Source: Bostrychus sinensis
Taxonomy: Eukaryota; Chordata; Actinopteri; Gobiiformes; Eleotridae
Direction: 5' to 3'
NCBI GenBank assembly: GCA_020698575.1
Contig: CM036243.1
Span: forward strand, 20,978,903-21,042,902
Length of the DNA stretch: 64,000 bases
Under the pieces are notes generated by a model. That model made no database searches. It was not told the DNA's origin and saw only the letters and a list, made by a program, of their open reading frames with translations. Numbering within the stretch: position 1 is the stretch's first letter; each line of letters opens with the position of its first letter. The position numbers and the translations under genes are program-made. Shown in pieces: positions 23,501 to 35,400 of this stretch.

Positions 23501-25001
23501 AGAAGAGTGTTAACCATCAGCTTGCCCAGTCAGAGCTCTGGCAAAAACTTGTAACCAAACACATCAGTAACAACAGTACTGACACAGGTAATGTTTACGA
23601 AATGTTGAGTGGGTGCTGTTAGGGGTGCTAACTAGCACCCCGTACTACTCGTAATTTAACCTTCCCCATTTATTTCTTGTTATACAGTATGTTTTTAGAC
23701 AGACACAAAAATGTCACTCGATATAAAGACCAATAAAAAGATAAACTAAGTCATGAATTGAGAGGATGTTATGTAACACATCTATTTGCCAAAGCTACTG
23801 TCCATGCTCACTATAAGCAATGACCTTTTTGCATAGAAGTTTATCTTTGCCACTGCTAATTGTTATTAGTCAGTAGACTGTGTTTCAGTCCTCTACCTTG
23901 ATACTGCGTGAACCAAAATCCAGGCTTGACTCTAAATTACTTTGCTCACCCCCAAAATTCACCCAGTGTTAATTATTTGTGTAACATTTCTCTTTTTATA
24001 TACATGTAGGGCTCAGTGCTCTTGTGGAGAGATTGACTCTCAACAGTTCAGTCCCTTTTGCTAATATCAATCCAACAACAGGAAAAGAGGACTTGACTTT
24101 GACATATACAGCCCCTAAAACTGGCTCACAGTCACTATCTATGCCTCCAGTTTTGGACCTTCCCCAGGTATGAAAAAAATATAATGTGTATATAAATAAA
24201 TACAATCTAAACTTGAATTAATTTTTTTTCAGCCTGGTCAAAACGTGGATGTGTTTGTGCCTGTGGCCTGCCATCCTGGATACTTTGTGCTGCAGCCATG
24301 GCAGGACCTACATAAACTTGTTGTCTTAATGGGTGAAATGGTTCTTTACTACAACAAAATGTCTAAGACTAGCTCACAACCAGAGATCAAAAAAGGAGAC
24401 GTCTATGCAGCTAAAGTGGATAAAAAGTGAGTTGTAGCTCACATTGCAGAAAGCATGTCAAACCTTGCCTATAAAATTGTGCTCCTTCCTGATCTTCCTG
24501 TTTTGATACCCACCTTCTTCTACAGCTGGCATCGGGTGCTGGTCAAAGGGATTTTATCAAACGGCCTGATTTCTATCTATGAGTTGGATCATGGCAAACA
24601 CGAGTTGGTCCGCAGCACAGCCATTCAACCTTTGATTGAAGAATTCAGACAGCTTCCTTTCCAGGCCGTAACAGCTCAACTGGCAGGTGAGTTTACTCTT
24701 TGATATTCAACTATAAACGTAATTTTGGACTCATTTTAAGCACTTTTTTTTCCTCTCTTTTTCTACAGGTTTGTCAGGGCACCAGTGGTCAGAAGAGGCT
24801 TCCATGGTGTTCAGGAATCATGTGGAGAAACGTGCACTGGTGGCCCAAGTAGACGGTGTACAAGATGCACCAGATATCAGAGGTGCACCATGGGAGCGCC
24901 GGCTCACTGTGTACTTAGTGGACACCACAATGGAGGACAGAGACCTGTGGATTCATACCATCATGGAAGACATGGGTGGTGAACTGTCTTCTGCTGCTTA
25001 G
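17517..25001 (+). CDS. tdrd7: Tudor domain-containing protein 7
   Basis: Twenty-one coding exons join with every phase agreeing: 17517-17720, 17836-17980, 18101-18206, 18452-18544, 18659-18696, 20061-20101, 20177-20347, 20429-21151, 21455-21633, 21727-21919, 22005-22116, 22191-22402, 22519-22653, 22781-22864, 22996-23130, 23229-23339, 23422-23587, 24010-24167, 24233-24426, 24526-24686, 24769-25001. The product is 1197 residues (human TDRD7 about 1100). Three LOTUS/OST-HTH domains are visible: residues about 1-75 (MADSESIKKMLRSVLQSSKT), about 215-265 (RLSQVLNTYSSGLWMSKLPA) and about 450-505 (VKELLLKYTNGLWVQAVPKL). A Pro/Ser-rich linker separates the last two. Tudor domains follow: YYLDYGCSLET, EILLIDFGVTATIEV and SIYELDHGKHELV. 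In vertebrates it works in germ granules and lens RNA granules, binding methylarginine proteins and controlling transposon silencing and mRNA translation. The ATG is one base after its acceptor, so it is the only sensible start. Which teleost paralogue this is cannot be told here. Confidence 0.96.
18753..19962. mobile_element. hAT-like non-autonomous element in tdrd7 intron 5
   Basis: The left end reads ACTGTCAGTCGATTAAAA and the right end GTTAATGTTGACAGCCCAAG, the form of the abundant fish hAT family with CTGTCA ends and many ATTAATCG subterminal motifs. TTTTAACA is duplicated exactly at 18745-18752 and 19963-19970. No transposase is seen. The open frames on both strands between 19133 and 19846 belong to this element and look non-functional. 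Confidence 0.8.
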
Positions 25002-25011
25002 TGCTGTATCT

Positions 25012-25017
25012 AATAAA
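25012..25017 (+). terminator. tdrd7: Poly(A) signal of tdrd7
   Basis: AATAAA is 11 bases after the stop codon, giving a very short 3' untranslated region if used. Further downstream the DNA to about 25500 is AT-rich with no feature seen. Confidence 0.5.
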
Positions 25018-25499
25018 ATATTAAAATATACTTAAGTAAGACTTTAATTGTGCTGATAAGCGGCTCCTTTTTTGTAAATTTAATTTTCTTAAAAATTGTG
25101 GTCACTTATCTTATTACTTGTGAACCAGTGGCTAAGGATATTGTTTTGTGTTTTTCAAATTGTTATTTTTGACACATTAAGTAATGTGAACATTGCATAT
25201 TTTGAGTTTCTTTTTGTTTTGTGTGTTGCATGCAATTGTGTGACTATTGGCACCTGATTTTGTGTGTAAATACTATGTTTTATCATTTCAACTCAAACTA
25301 AGCAACTAAACTAATCTCTTTGCTTTATACAAATTCCAAAACAAGTTGTCAGGTGGTTAACTTAAAAAAGTTCATAAAAAGGTGTTCTATTAAAACATGT
25401 ATCCCGTTGAATGTGATCTTAAAATATTTTTGTTGTCACGGTTTTTATTTTGGCATTAAGTGCCGCTCTTCTGCTCCAGTATTGTCCCGTTGTTTTCCT

Positions 25500-25860
25500 C
25501 GGTCGTGGTCCAGATGACATCAGCAGAGTGACAGGGCAGCCGCGCGGGGGGCAGGAGGAGGATCTTCCCTCTCCATAAGTTTAGTTTGCCCTTAGCGGGA
25601 GATGAGATTCAGCCTCTGCAGCCTCAAAGAGAGCAGGCCTGGTCCGGAGATGAAAATGGCCGCTGTTATCTGCTGAATTCAGGATTACTGCGCGGCATGG
25701 GCTTCGTCTAGCGGAGTTTTGAGCAACTGGTTCGTGCACTTGCACCATAGCGGCTTTGGCTTCGGGACTTCACTCTGCTCTGAAGGAAACCATATCTGGT
25801 CAAAGTATTCGTCCTGTCACCCGGCGGGACGCCCAGCTATAAATAGCGCTGGAGGAGGTA
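25500..25860 (+). promoter_or_regulatory. tmod1: GC-rich candidate promoter / 5' exon of tmod1 with MEF2-TATA site
   Basis: This is a GC- and CpG-richer island in AT-rich DNA. CTATAAATAG at 25837-25846 fits both a TATA box and the MEF2 consensus YTAWWWWTAR, which suits tropomodulin expression in striated muscle. GGAGGAG before GTACGG at 25858 could be a splice donor, making the upstream DNA an untranslated exon instead. Both readings cannot hold at once. A second candidate untranslated exon ends with TCTGG before GTGAGT near 29133. No transcript evidence is available. Confidence 0.4.
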
Positions 25861-27185
25861 CGGAAATACATGCAAAACCTATATTGAAGGCTGTAAAATA
25901 GGCAAATTGGTACAGTTAACTTGCTGACTGTTGTACAGCGTTTGCAAGTTTGATAAGCTGCGTAAAATGAAGTATATAACTGTTGGGCCATATCTGTTAA
26001 ACCATTGTCATATTTTATCTTTGTGCACCGTTTTCTTAAAACAAAGGATGGTCCTTGTTTTATTGGCTGTTGTAGTTTTCCCTTTTAAAGTCCTATGGCC
26101 TGTGTGTGCACTTGTTAACCCTTTACAAGAAACAGTCATCCGGTATTCACTCGTTCATAATGCTGTGATATGGCGAATAAAAGAACAAGGTTTCAGCCAA
26201 TGTCCTTTATGCACTCAGTCTGTTGGTGACATGACCTAAATTCACTAAGTTATAGTCCCTATAAGCGTGTCAAAGTGTCACCAGCTTAACAGTTTATAAT
26301 TTACTAAACTGTCTGGTTTGTTATTTGGACGTTGTACTTTGAATATGATGCAGTTTTAAATGTGAATCTCCAGTTGTTAGTGGTTGTCTTCTTAAGAGTA
26401 GTAAGTGGTAAAAACAGAATCAAGTGCATAAGGACATTAAAAACATTATTGAATGGTCTAATATATTCTGATATGACTTTAAAATTGTGACAATGGCAAT
26501 GAATTAAATGGTTCATTCCTCTTTAAAAGAAAATGAAACCAGACTATATTTGATCAATGCTTTATGCGTATTTGAATAGAGCTTTAATTTAATAATTAGT
26601 TTTAAGCATTACTCTATACTTTGGCTCCATTTAATTCATAGATTTATTGAGTGTTTTAGCTTATAGGGTCAACTTTTGGTATTTCCAAGTAAACACATTG
26701 CTGCTTCAATAGTAAACTTTAATAAAAACTTCCAAGCTATGAAGAAACTGTAATTGTACTTTTATCTGCATATGTCTTGTCTGTTTGGAGTTACACTGGT
26801 TTGCATCACTTTCACACACCATTTACACGAATAATGCTTGTGCTATTCTTAGAGACGCAAAGAGTGGACAGGCTTTGAGAGCTAAGGGTCAGGCTAAGTG
26901 TCCTGTGATCTTTTGTGACCCATGGACACACTGTAACGCTGCACCAACTTGTTTAAATGTTGCAGGTCTGTTGGACATCATCACAGCGGATCGGTTTCTT
27001 CCAGAAGACTTGCTGTGCTATTTGGCCGTTGGCCCAGCTCTCCATCTTTGAGATTGTCTTCTCGTGAAGCCTAGACAAAGCAGAGCAAAACAACAGCACA
27101 CAAAATCTTTACTTTGTGGGAGGTGAGCCAGAACCTACTTTCAGACACTAATAGTTTCAAATGCTATGGTGGCATTTGCTACAAG
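25860..27185. other. AT-rich non-coding DNA, likely tmod1 5' intron
   Basis: No exon, RNA gene or clear mobile element was seen. Short open frames here have no recognisable protein features. Confidence 0.4.
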
Positions 27186-28198
27186 CCCAGTTAAAAATGT
27201 TGGGACAAAATGTAAATTAAAACAGACTGTAATCATCTGCAGGTGTCATAAAAACATATTTTATTCACAATAGAACATAAATAACTACCATATAAAGAAA
27301 GTGAAGTATGTTGCCATTTCATGTATAATAAAAACACAGTTTCAAATCGGTGGCAGCAGCACATCTCAGAAAAGTTGGGACAGAGCAACAAAAGGCTGGA
27401 AAAAAGTTTTAATATTAAAAAAAGAAACAGCTGGAGGAGCATTTTGGAACTTTATTGGCAAAATTTCAGTAAGATGTCTGGGTGCAAAATAGGGCTGGAA
27501 CTAAGTTATTTTGGTAATAGATTAATCTGTTGATTATTGTTTTGATTAATTGATTAATAATTGGTTTAGGTGTTTTATAGTTACCATAAAAAATGGGATA
27601 TTTCTACCAAAAATCTGTTAAATGTTAGAAAAGTTCAATCAGACGAATCCATGCGTCTTTGTTGTTTGGATAGAGCATATACACACACAAAGATATTTTT
27701 AATCAAAAACAAAAAATGTAAAAAAATGTTTTATTGTTTTTGTGGCTTTACTGCTGTCATGGTAATAATCAGTCCTCTCTCTCTGCATATGGCATGTTTC
27801 ACAGTTTATGAATACTCCAGTTAACAATTAAACGATTACTAAATTAGTTGACGATTATTTCAATAATCAATTATAATCTATTGGTCTGATTAGTTGTTGC
27901 AACCCTAGAATAAAATAATATTTTTAGAAAGACCTTATTTTTGAGACCTCAGGTGAGACTGCATTAAAAACAGCCACGAAGAATCCTGGCAATTGCAACA
28001 CCCATTGTCTTTTGTTGCCTTTGTCACGTTTTTGAGACATGTTGCAGCCATCAAATTCAAAATGAGCTAGTATTTGTCATCAAATGCTAAAATATCTTAA
28101 AATATGTTGTTGTGAGATTTGCATACCATTGGATTTTGTTTTTATTTTTCATTTCATTTTCATTTTACACAATGTCCCAACGTTTTCAGAATTGGGGT
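27186..28198. mobile_element. Fish DNA element with GTTGGGACA ends, interrupted by a hAT MITE
   Basis: The left end reads CCCAGTTAAAAATGTTGGGA and the right end GTCCCAACGTTTTCAGAATT, inverted versions of each other. Internal phrases such as CATCTCAGAAAAGTTGGGAC are familiar from a common fish transposon family. A second element starting TAGGGCTGGAACTAA at 27490 and ending TTGCAACCCTA at 27907 lies inside it. A related fragment occurs at about 52410-52870. Confidence 0.55.
27490..27907. mobile_element. hAT-like MITE nested in the element above
   Basis: Ends are TAGGGCTGGAACTAA and TTAGTTGTTGCAACCCTA, inverted copies, with many GATTAAT motifs inside. The flanking 8-mers are too diverged to call a target-site duplication. 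Confidence 0.6.
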
Positions 28199-28290
28199 TA
28201 TAATTGTTGTGTTTTATGAATAACTTCAAAACAGTGGATTCTGTTTGGTTATTATTAGGTTATTATTAGCGCTTGTTTTGCGAGGATCTG

Positions 28291-28463
28291 TCAGCAGCAG
28301 GTCTCATCACTTCTCATTGACCTAGAGTTCAGAAAAGTAGGCCCCATAGACAATTCGTACACTTTGTAATTGCTGGGTGTTTTGTGCCGTGACCCACAAA
28401 TGTCTGACCACAGCTCATCAGTCAGACCAGACAACAGATCTGTCCGCACCACCAGCTGAGAAT
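28291..28463 (-). other. Orphan candidate terminal exon (unrecognised)
   Basis: On the minus strand a CTGCTCCAG acceptor at 28464 is followed by an open frame of 57 codons to a TGA. It contains QLVVRTDLLSGLTDELWSDI and ends RSMRSDETCC. Composition is balanced, unlike the low-complexity chance frames nearby. I do not recognise it and see no partner exon in the next kilobase upstream on that strand. It may be chance, or a fragment of an antisense gene or transposon. Confidence 0.2.
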
Positions 28464-29409
28464 CTGGAGCAGAAAAAGTATGCATTTGAACAAGATTTTT
28501 GGTTTATCTTTGGTTGACTTTTAAGTGCTCAGAGAAAATAAGCAGAGACATCCTGACATCTTTTCACAGTAAATGGGGTCAGTAACAGGATACAACACAC
28601 GAAGAAAATGGAGTGTTAGTTTATACTGGCCAGAAGACACGTGTCTGAGTTACATGCTAGCACCTGTCATAGTTAGAGAAAACAAAAAGCTAAATATTCG
28701 ACATAGACACTTAATATTTATATAAAACTTGGTTAAGAAGAATTTATCAAAGTGTTTATGCAAATTTGACCCCTTTTTAGAGTAGCTTTGGACATTTTAC
28801 AGACTCAAGAGCAGTTTTGTCTCTGTATTATGAACTCCAATTTTCTTGTTTTCTTGTTTAACTATTTTTATTGTTTTGTTATAGCAATGTGACATCAAAT
28901 AAATACCTTATGTCTAACACCATGTGACCTATGACACAGTATGTGGTAAAAAATTAATGAATGAACCTTAACATAAATTACTGATGAATTAGCTATGCAG
29001 GATGTGCCGTATGATGCTCTGTTTTGACTTAAATTTCTGCAAACTATTAATATTCTGTTTTATTTTTTCATATTTTGTTTTTATAGAGCTAAAGGCACTT
29101 GGCTGCCTTCAGGGTTTGCACTCCTAGGTCTGGGTGAGTCATATCTAAACCATATATTTTTATATTGTAGCCTATTTCAGGTCATATTGCCTGTAAAACG
29201 CAATTCGATTTATTTTGTATCCACTGTCTCCACTCTTAGATATCCTGGGGGGTGTCTTCAGACCTCCAAATTTATAGTGGTTTTTTTCTCAGAGGGGTTA
29301 CTAAGGTAAGACAATCATTTTAGTGTCTCTAGGTGGGCTAGGGCTCCTATATTAGATCCACAGTTTACTCCTTAACTCCAACCTTGTGTTTCCAGGTGCA
29401 CTGTCCATC

Positions 29410-32400
29410 ATGTCGCTGTTGAGGAAGGAGATGGAAAAATACCGGGACATAGACGAGGATGAGCTGCTGAAGAAACTGTCAGAGGAAGAGCTCCAGCGGT
29501 TGGAAGATGAATTGGAGGAGCTAGATCCCGATGTGAGTTAGTAGCACACAATCCATATGTAGTCCCCTTTGGTGTCATGTTAATAGGAACCTGCAGCCAC
29601 AATGTATTGCACTGTATGAGTTTTATGCTGAAAGTTGGGAACTGGTTATTTTAAGCTGCTCAAACTGTGTCAGACAGAAGATGTTTTAATTCTCTCAAAG
29701 CCTCCTAATAATGAATGGCAGTAGTGTGAATAGTTACTGTCATGTCAGTGCAGTGGCAGCTGATGGGATGTCATTTGAACCTAATTCTCTACCATAATCT
29801 TCTACTGGAATAAATTGGCAGGTACAAAACATTATCTGCTATTTATGATCATCAAATATTTATTCCCTTTAATTCAGATGCTATGATTATTTATACACAC
29901 AGCACGTTTTTTCAGACATTGCTTTAAGGTCAGATGCTCTTACTGATTTAATCAAACACAAGTAGTACACTGGCTTGTGGCGCGATTCATTCACTTTATG
30001 TGCAATATGACGTGTAGATGGTTGCTCCTGCATTGGATGAATCCACTGTTCTTCTCGCTTAGACTGCAGTGCTCATAACTCGTAGTAGCGTCAGCAGCTG
30101 TAATAGCTTTTGTTTGAATGCCCAGCTGCTCATAAAGAGGCTGGAATCCCCCACAATGCCAAGAGGATGAGTGAGAGGGAGCAGGAGTGGTGTGTGTGTT
30201 TTAGTTCATAGTGTCAGTGTGACTGATGCCAGCAGTGAGTGGGACCGGAGAGTCTATGACGTGAACAGCAGAAACTCACCCAGCCGTGCCTTGTTCCTGC
30301 CTGTTTATGACATAGGATTACTGTATTTCACAACAGCTAAGTGGCCATTTGCTTTTGAGCATCGTGAACCTCTCTGGCAGAGCTGCCCACATCACTTCCA
30401 GTAAGCCGCTGAAAAAGCACAGTCATTTTGAACAGTACACTCAGCTGCTGTTGTTTAAGATGGTTGCAGTGTCATGTGCTGGATTTAGCATCATCCACTT
30501 AACTTACACTGCTTGTACTTGGGTTGGACAGAAATTATTTGTATATTTTTGTTATGAAATGTTCCGTAAAGATTAGTAATAGTATAACGATTCATGTCGG
30601 TGTGGATCCAGACCACTGTTAAGAGCCAGGAGTGTTTTAAAGGATTCTGTACCATGTACAGATGCAGAGATACTTTTAAAAAATACTGTTTAAGAGTTCT
30701 GCACAGTGCTGTAAACAAAGGCATTTGCTGGTAGCTTTATGAGCCCAAGCTTAGCTCATTGTAAAAGTTATACTTACTATGCTCGGAATCCATTTTTTAT
30801 GCTATACCTAAAATATTTTGTTATGTGTGAGATGCAATACGAATGCAAGTATATTTTTGCCTGAAAGCTACAAGTGCCTCGCGTTGTTAAAAATAACATA
30901 GTGGATGCGTTATCTGCAGAAGAGATACAGTAACTATGTGCCATGAAAGGTTTGGCAGCAATATGCTTATACTCTTGGCTTTGCTATTATTAACTTCTAT
31001 ATATTGAGTGAACATTTAACAACCCCCACTGAAATTACATGATGCGAGACAATGATTCTGCTGCAAGAATATATGCGCATACTTTCATCAGAATAAGACA
31101 ATTATAAGAACAGTTTGGGAGCATGGGAAAGACGGGGAAGCGTGGAAACAAATGAAGTCATCTTGAGAGTGTTGAGTGGAAAGATTAGATATGAAGCTAT
31201 AAGTAGCACCTTTTTAGTTTTTAATGTTTTTTTTAAGTTGTGGAAAATAGCACATACAGAAAGGGGTAGTGTATTTTATAGGTCAATATAGGTGACACAT
31301 GAGTATAAATAATCTCTGAGGATGTTTTAATTCTCATACTTACTATACTAATACTATATCATTAAATGAGAAACTCTTGTTATCTATCTTCCAGAATGCC
31401 CTTTTGCCAGCTGGATTACGGCAAAAAGACCAGACAAAGAAAGCTCCGACTGGAACGTTTCAGAGAGATAACCTGCTAGCCCATTTGGAGAAACAGGCCA
31501 AAGAGCATCCGGACAGAGAAGACCTGGTGCCATTCACTGGAGAGAAAAGAGGTGGGAAGAGTAAAAGTGTCCCAAAATAATATACAAAGCTTTGGTCATC
31601 TATGAATTCCAATTTTATGAGATATAACTCTTCACAATTAACATAAAAAATTCTTGAAATATTTCATTGTGTGTACTGAATCTCAATAATATACTGTATG
31701 TGTTTCACTTTGAATTTAAATAGACACATGCTTTATAGACTGTTCCACAATTTTGTAACTCATTGACTTTGTAATGCTATATGGTTTCTCCTCAGTCACA
31801 TGTTTTAAATGCTCTTTTCATTAGCACTGGTTCTGAACTGTAAGTAGCCCCTCAACTTTATTTGTGTCTTTCATTCACCCGACACACTGACAGACTAAGA
31901 GCAGAGGCAGGTGTTGTTGAGAGGGTCACCCACCACCTCTCTCTGCTGTGTTTAAATATATCTCACAATTACTCCGGCTGAAATTTTAGCAGCTCCCCCA
32001 TACACACGCAGCACTTCTGTCAGGCCAGACCTAAGGGTTTAGGACTTTGGCAGACAGTGAGAATATGAAATGTGGGAACACCTCAGTCCGTTCAACTCTT
32101 TTATAACACAATTGGACAGTGTTTTAGTAGGGTTTACTATGTGCATTTATTACTCATACTAGCCACTGCTGTAATGCTGTATTTGTGTTTTTGTTGGTTG
32201 TATAGGAAAAGCCTTTGTTCCAAAAAAAAGGGCAGACCCCATTATTGAGTCTGTGGAACTGGAGCCAGAGCTAGAGGAGGCCCTGGCGAGTGCTACTGAT
32301 GCAGAACTATGTGATATTGCAGGTAATATATTTAATTTAATGTCACATCCATACTAAGCCTTACCATGCTCAAGTTGTTGTTTATTTAATTATCTTCCGT

Positions 32401-35400
32401 TTGTGTACACAGTTAAAATGGTAACTGTCCACCATGGTGAACTGGTTAATCCAAATTGCCCAGAGTGAATGAATGCGAGAGTGAATGGGTTACCTCTATA
32501 TAGCAAAAGTTGAGCACTAGTTGAGTATTTAGTATTAATAGTTACACCATCATTAATAATATTTGAGTTACAGATGTTAATGATTTTGTCTTTAGTGATA
32601 TCAAAATGAGAAAATTCATTATCGTATTTATTTTTCAAATGTGGTTTATATTTCTGTAGTTATTAATTATTAATTAACTCTTATAAATTGTCTGTTTATT
32701 AATTCTGTGTAGTTATTATATATATAGGGGTTACAGTGAATGGTTGTCTGTTAGTGTGTGTCAGCCCTGTGAATAACTGTAACCCGCCTCAAGCTCAAAG
32801 TTGTGATTTAATTAATAGTGTCATGTTATTCTGAACCGCTTTTATTTCTTACTTTTCTTACTAAGCTTTCTAAGTTTTCTTACTTTTATCTTTAGAACAA
32901 TCCTTTTTAACAAATTGGTCATCTTGATCTAACTGCTCTACATCTCCTCCAGCACCACCCCCATCTTCCATCACTCCTCCTCTTTCTGTCTCCATCCCTC
33001 CATCTCTACCAGACCTCTGTGTTTGTTAGCTCAACATCATGCCGGTATCTCCACACTGCACATCAACTCCTCTAGTGCACGCAATGGCCTTCCTATTTGT
33101 GTGCCTAATAAAACATGCATGCAAAATGTTTATTGTACTTTGTTGTAATTTTAAAAATGAAGACCTCCATATGCCTGAGAAATAGTATTCAGGATATAAA
33201 ATGTTACATTTCCAACACTTAAATCAGTAGCCTAACACTGAATTAAAAAAAAAAGTCCTCTGAGTTAATTAATGTAGCTTTCTTGCTTTAGTAGATTGTG
33301 TTCTTCTGTTTATACCTTTGTAAACACACTGTTCTCATGTTCTCTAACAAAGAAATAATTTGCACTGACCAAAACTGTAATATATAACAGTGCCTGGATG
33401 TTTGAAGTAGTCATATTGCTTGCTCAAATGCTTTCCTTTTGTTCTCTCTTTGCTTTGTCTTTTAATTAGTTTTGGATTGTACCTTGATTAACTACATCCT
33501 CAGTTTTGCTCTGTTGCTTTTTTGCAGCCATCCTGGGCATGCACACTCTTATGAGTAACCAGCAGTACTATGAAGCCCTGGCTAGCAGCACCATAGTGAA
33601 CAAGCAAGGACTCAACAGTATGTAACACTCCTAAACACATGTATGAGTGAAACAAAAGTCAAATCTCTAAAGATGAATATCCCTGGAATAAAAATAAAGC
33701 TAAATCTTCAGTGGACTGCAGAGCAGTGGTTCCTGTCTGGTGGGTCGAGCCCCAAAGTTGTTTGGAGGAAGGTTCTATATAGTTTTTATGTTCAGTTCTT
33801 TTGAAGCCTGTATATTGTTTTCATGATTTGAAAAGTTGAAACAAATTTTAAAGTATATATGCCATAGAGGTTCTTTGTTCCTTTTGGCTTTTACCTTTTT
33901 TCTTCTGCCTCTTAGTGCACAGTGATTTGCATATTAATTTGGCAATTTATGCCTGATGCCCATCCTAATGCATCTCTCCATTTATCACAGTTTGGGACCA
34001 GCACAAAGATACACTGGACCTGTGAACCACTGTGGCTGGATCTTATGCACTAAACATTGCTTGAAAGAATAATTTTGGTTCTCTAAAAAAAGGGTCACAA
34101 TTAAATGATCAGGGATAAAAGTAGGCCTCACAGTGGGACCAGCGTAATGCTGAGCTGAAATGGTCAAACTGTTGATACTGTCATTATTTTCCCAGCCACA
34201 TCACATGCATCACATTTTAATTAGCCTCTGGTTTATACTGCCCAGCAGCTCCTGCTATAGGACTCGCTCTAAACAGAGTCTCCTCTCACGTCCAGACAGG
34301 ACTTGTTCATGTAAACAATGGCAGACACAAAACAAGATGGTGACGTTAATAGAAACACGGATGTACAGAGCGCTCTGTAAAAAGTGTTTAGACAAGTTTA
34401 TCCAGTAATTGTTTGTGCCCTATTTGCATTAATATAAATGTAGGGTTAAAATTTTCAGAAGTTCACTTTAGATATAGTTATGACAGAGGTATAAAGAAAC
34501 TACATACATTTATTCAAGTTATTTACTTTGAGTACAATTTCTAAATCATGCTTTCTTTTAGTAAAACCTTGAGAAATAAATACTTTTTTAAGATGTCCAA
34601 ATGAGTAATGATGTAAAGTATTTTTTATCCCCTTGGCAAAGTGGGTAGTAGTAATAGTAATGGTAGTGATAGTAGCTGTAAATACTTTATGTTTTAGTAA
34701 ACTTTACTTTTTAACTTTAAATCATGTAGCAATTTCACTGGACATATATTACTTAACTATATTTGATTAATAATGTTTTGAAGTAACAGGACTTTTACAT
34801 GAGCACAGGTTTGGAGTACTTTTTAGCCTATACTAACCCCCCACCCCACACACACTCAAAAAAAAAAAAAAAAAAATTGATTCTAATAAACATTTAAATT
34901 GTGTAAATAAGTTTGATTAACTATATCATGAACTGATTAGAGTGGTGTTGTAGGTGTGATCCAGTGCACCCAGTATAAACCAGTCCCAGATGAGGAGCCC
35001 AACTCGACTGATGTGGAGGAGACTCTGATGAGAGTAAAAAAGAATGACCCTGAGTTGGTAGAGGTCAACCTCAACAACATCAGGGTAAGTGTGTCTATAG
35101 CAACTGCAAATAAAAAAAAACAACAAAATTATGACAGAACTGTATACAAAATAAAACTGTGCTGTCTTTCTGCATCCAGAATATCCCCGTCCCGACTCTG
35201 AAGGCCTATGCAGAGGCTCTGATGAAGAACACTGTGGTTGAGAGGTTTAGCATTGTCGGTACCAGGAGTAATGACCCTGTTGCATTTGTAAGTGAAAACC
35301 AATGCTCAGCATGTACACAGCCCTGACCGTTGTTCTTAACTAACTTCTATTTTATTGTTGTTATCTCAGGCTTTTGCACAAATGCTAAGGGTGAACACTA

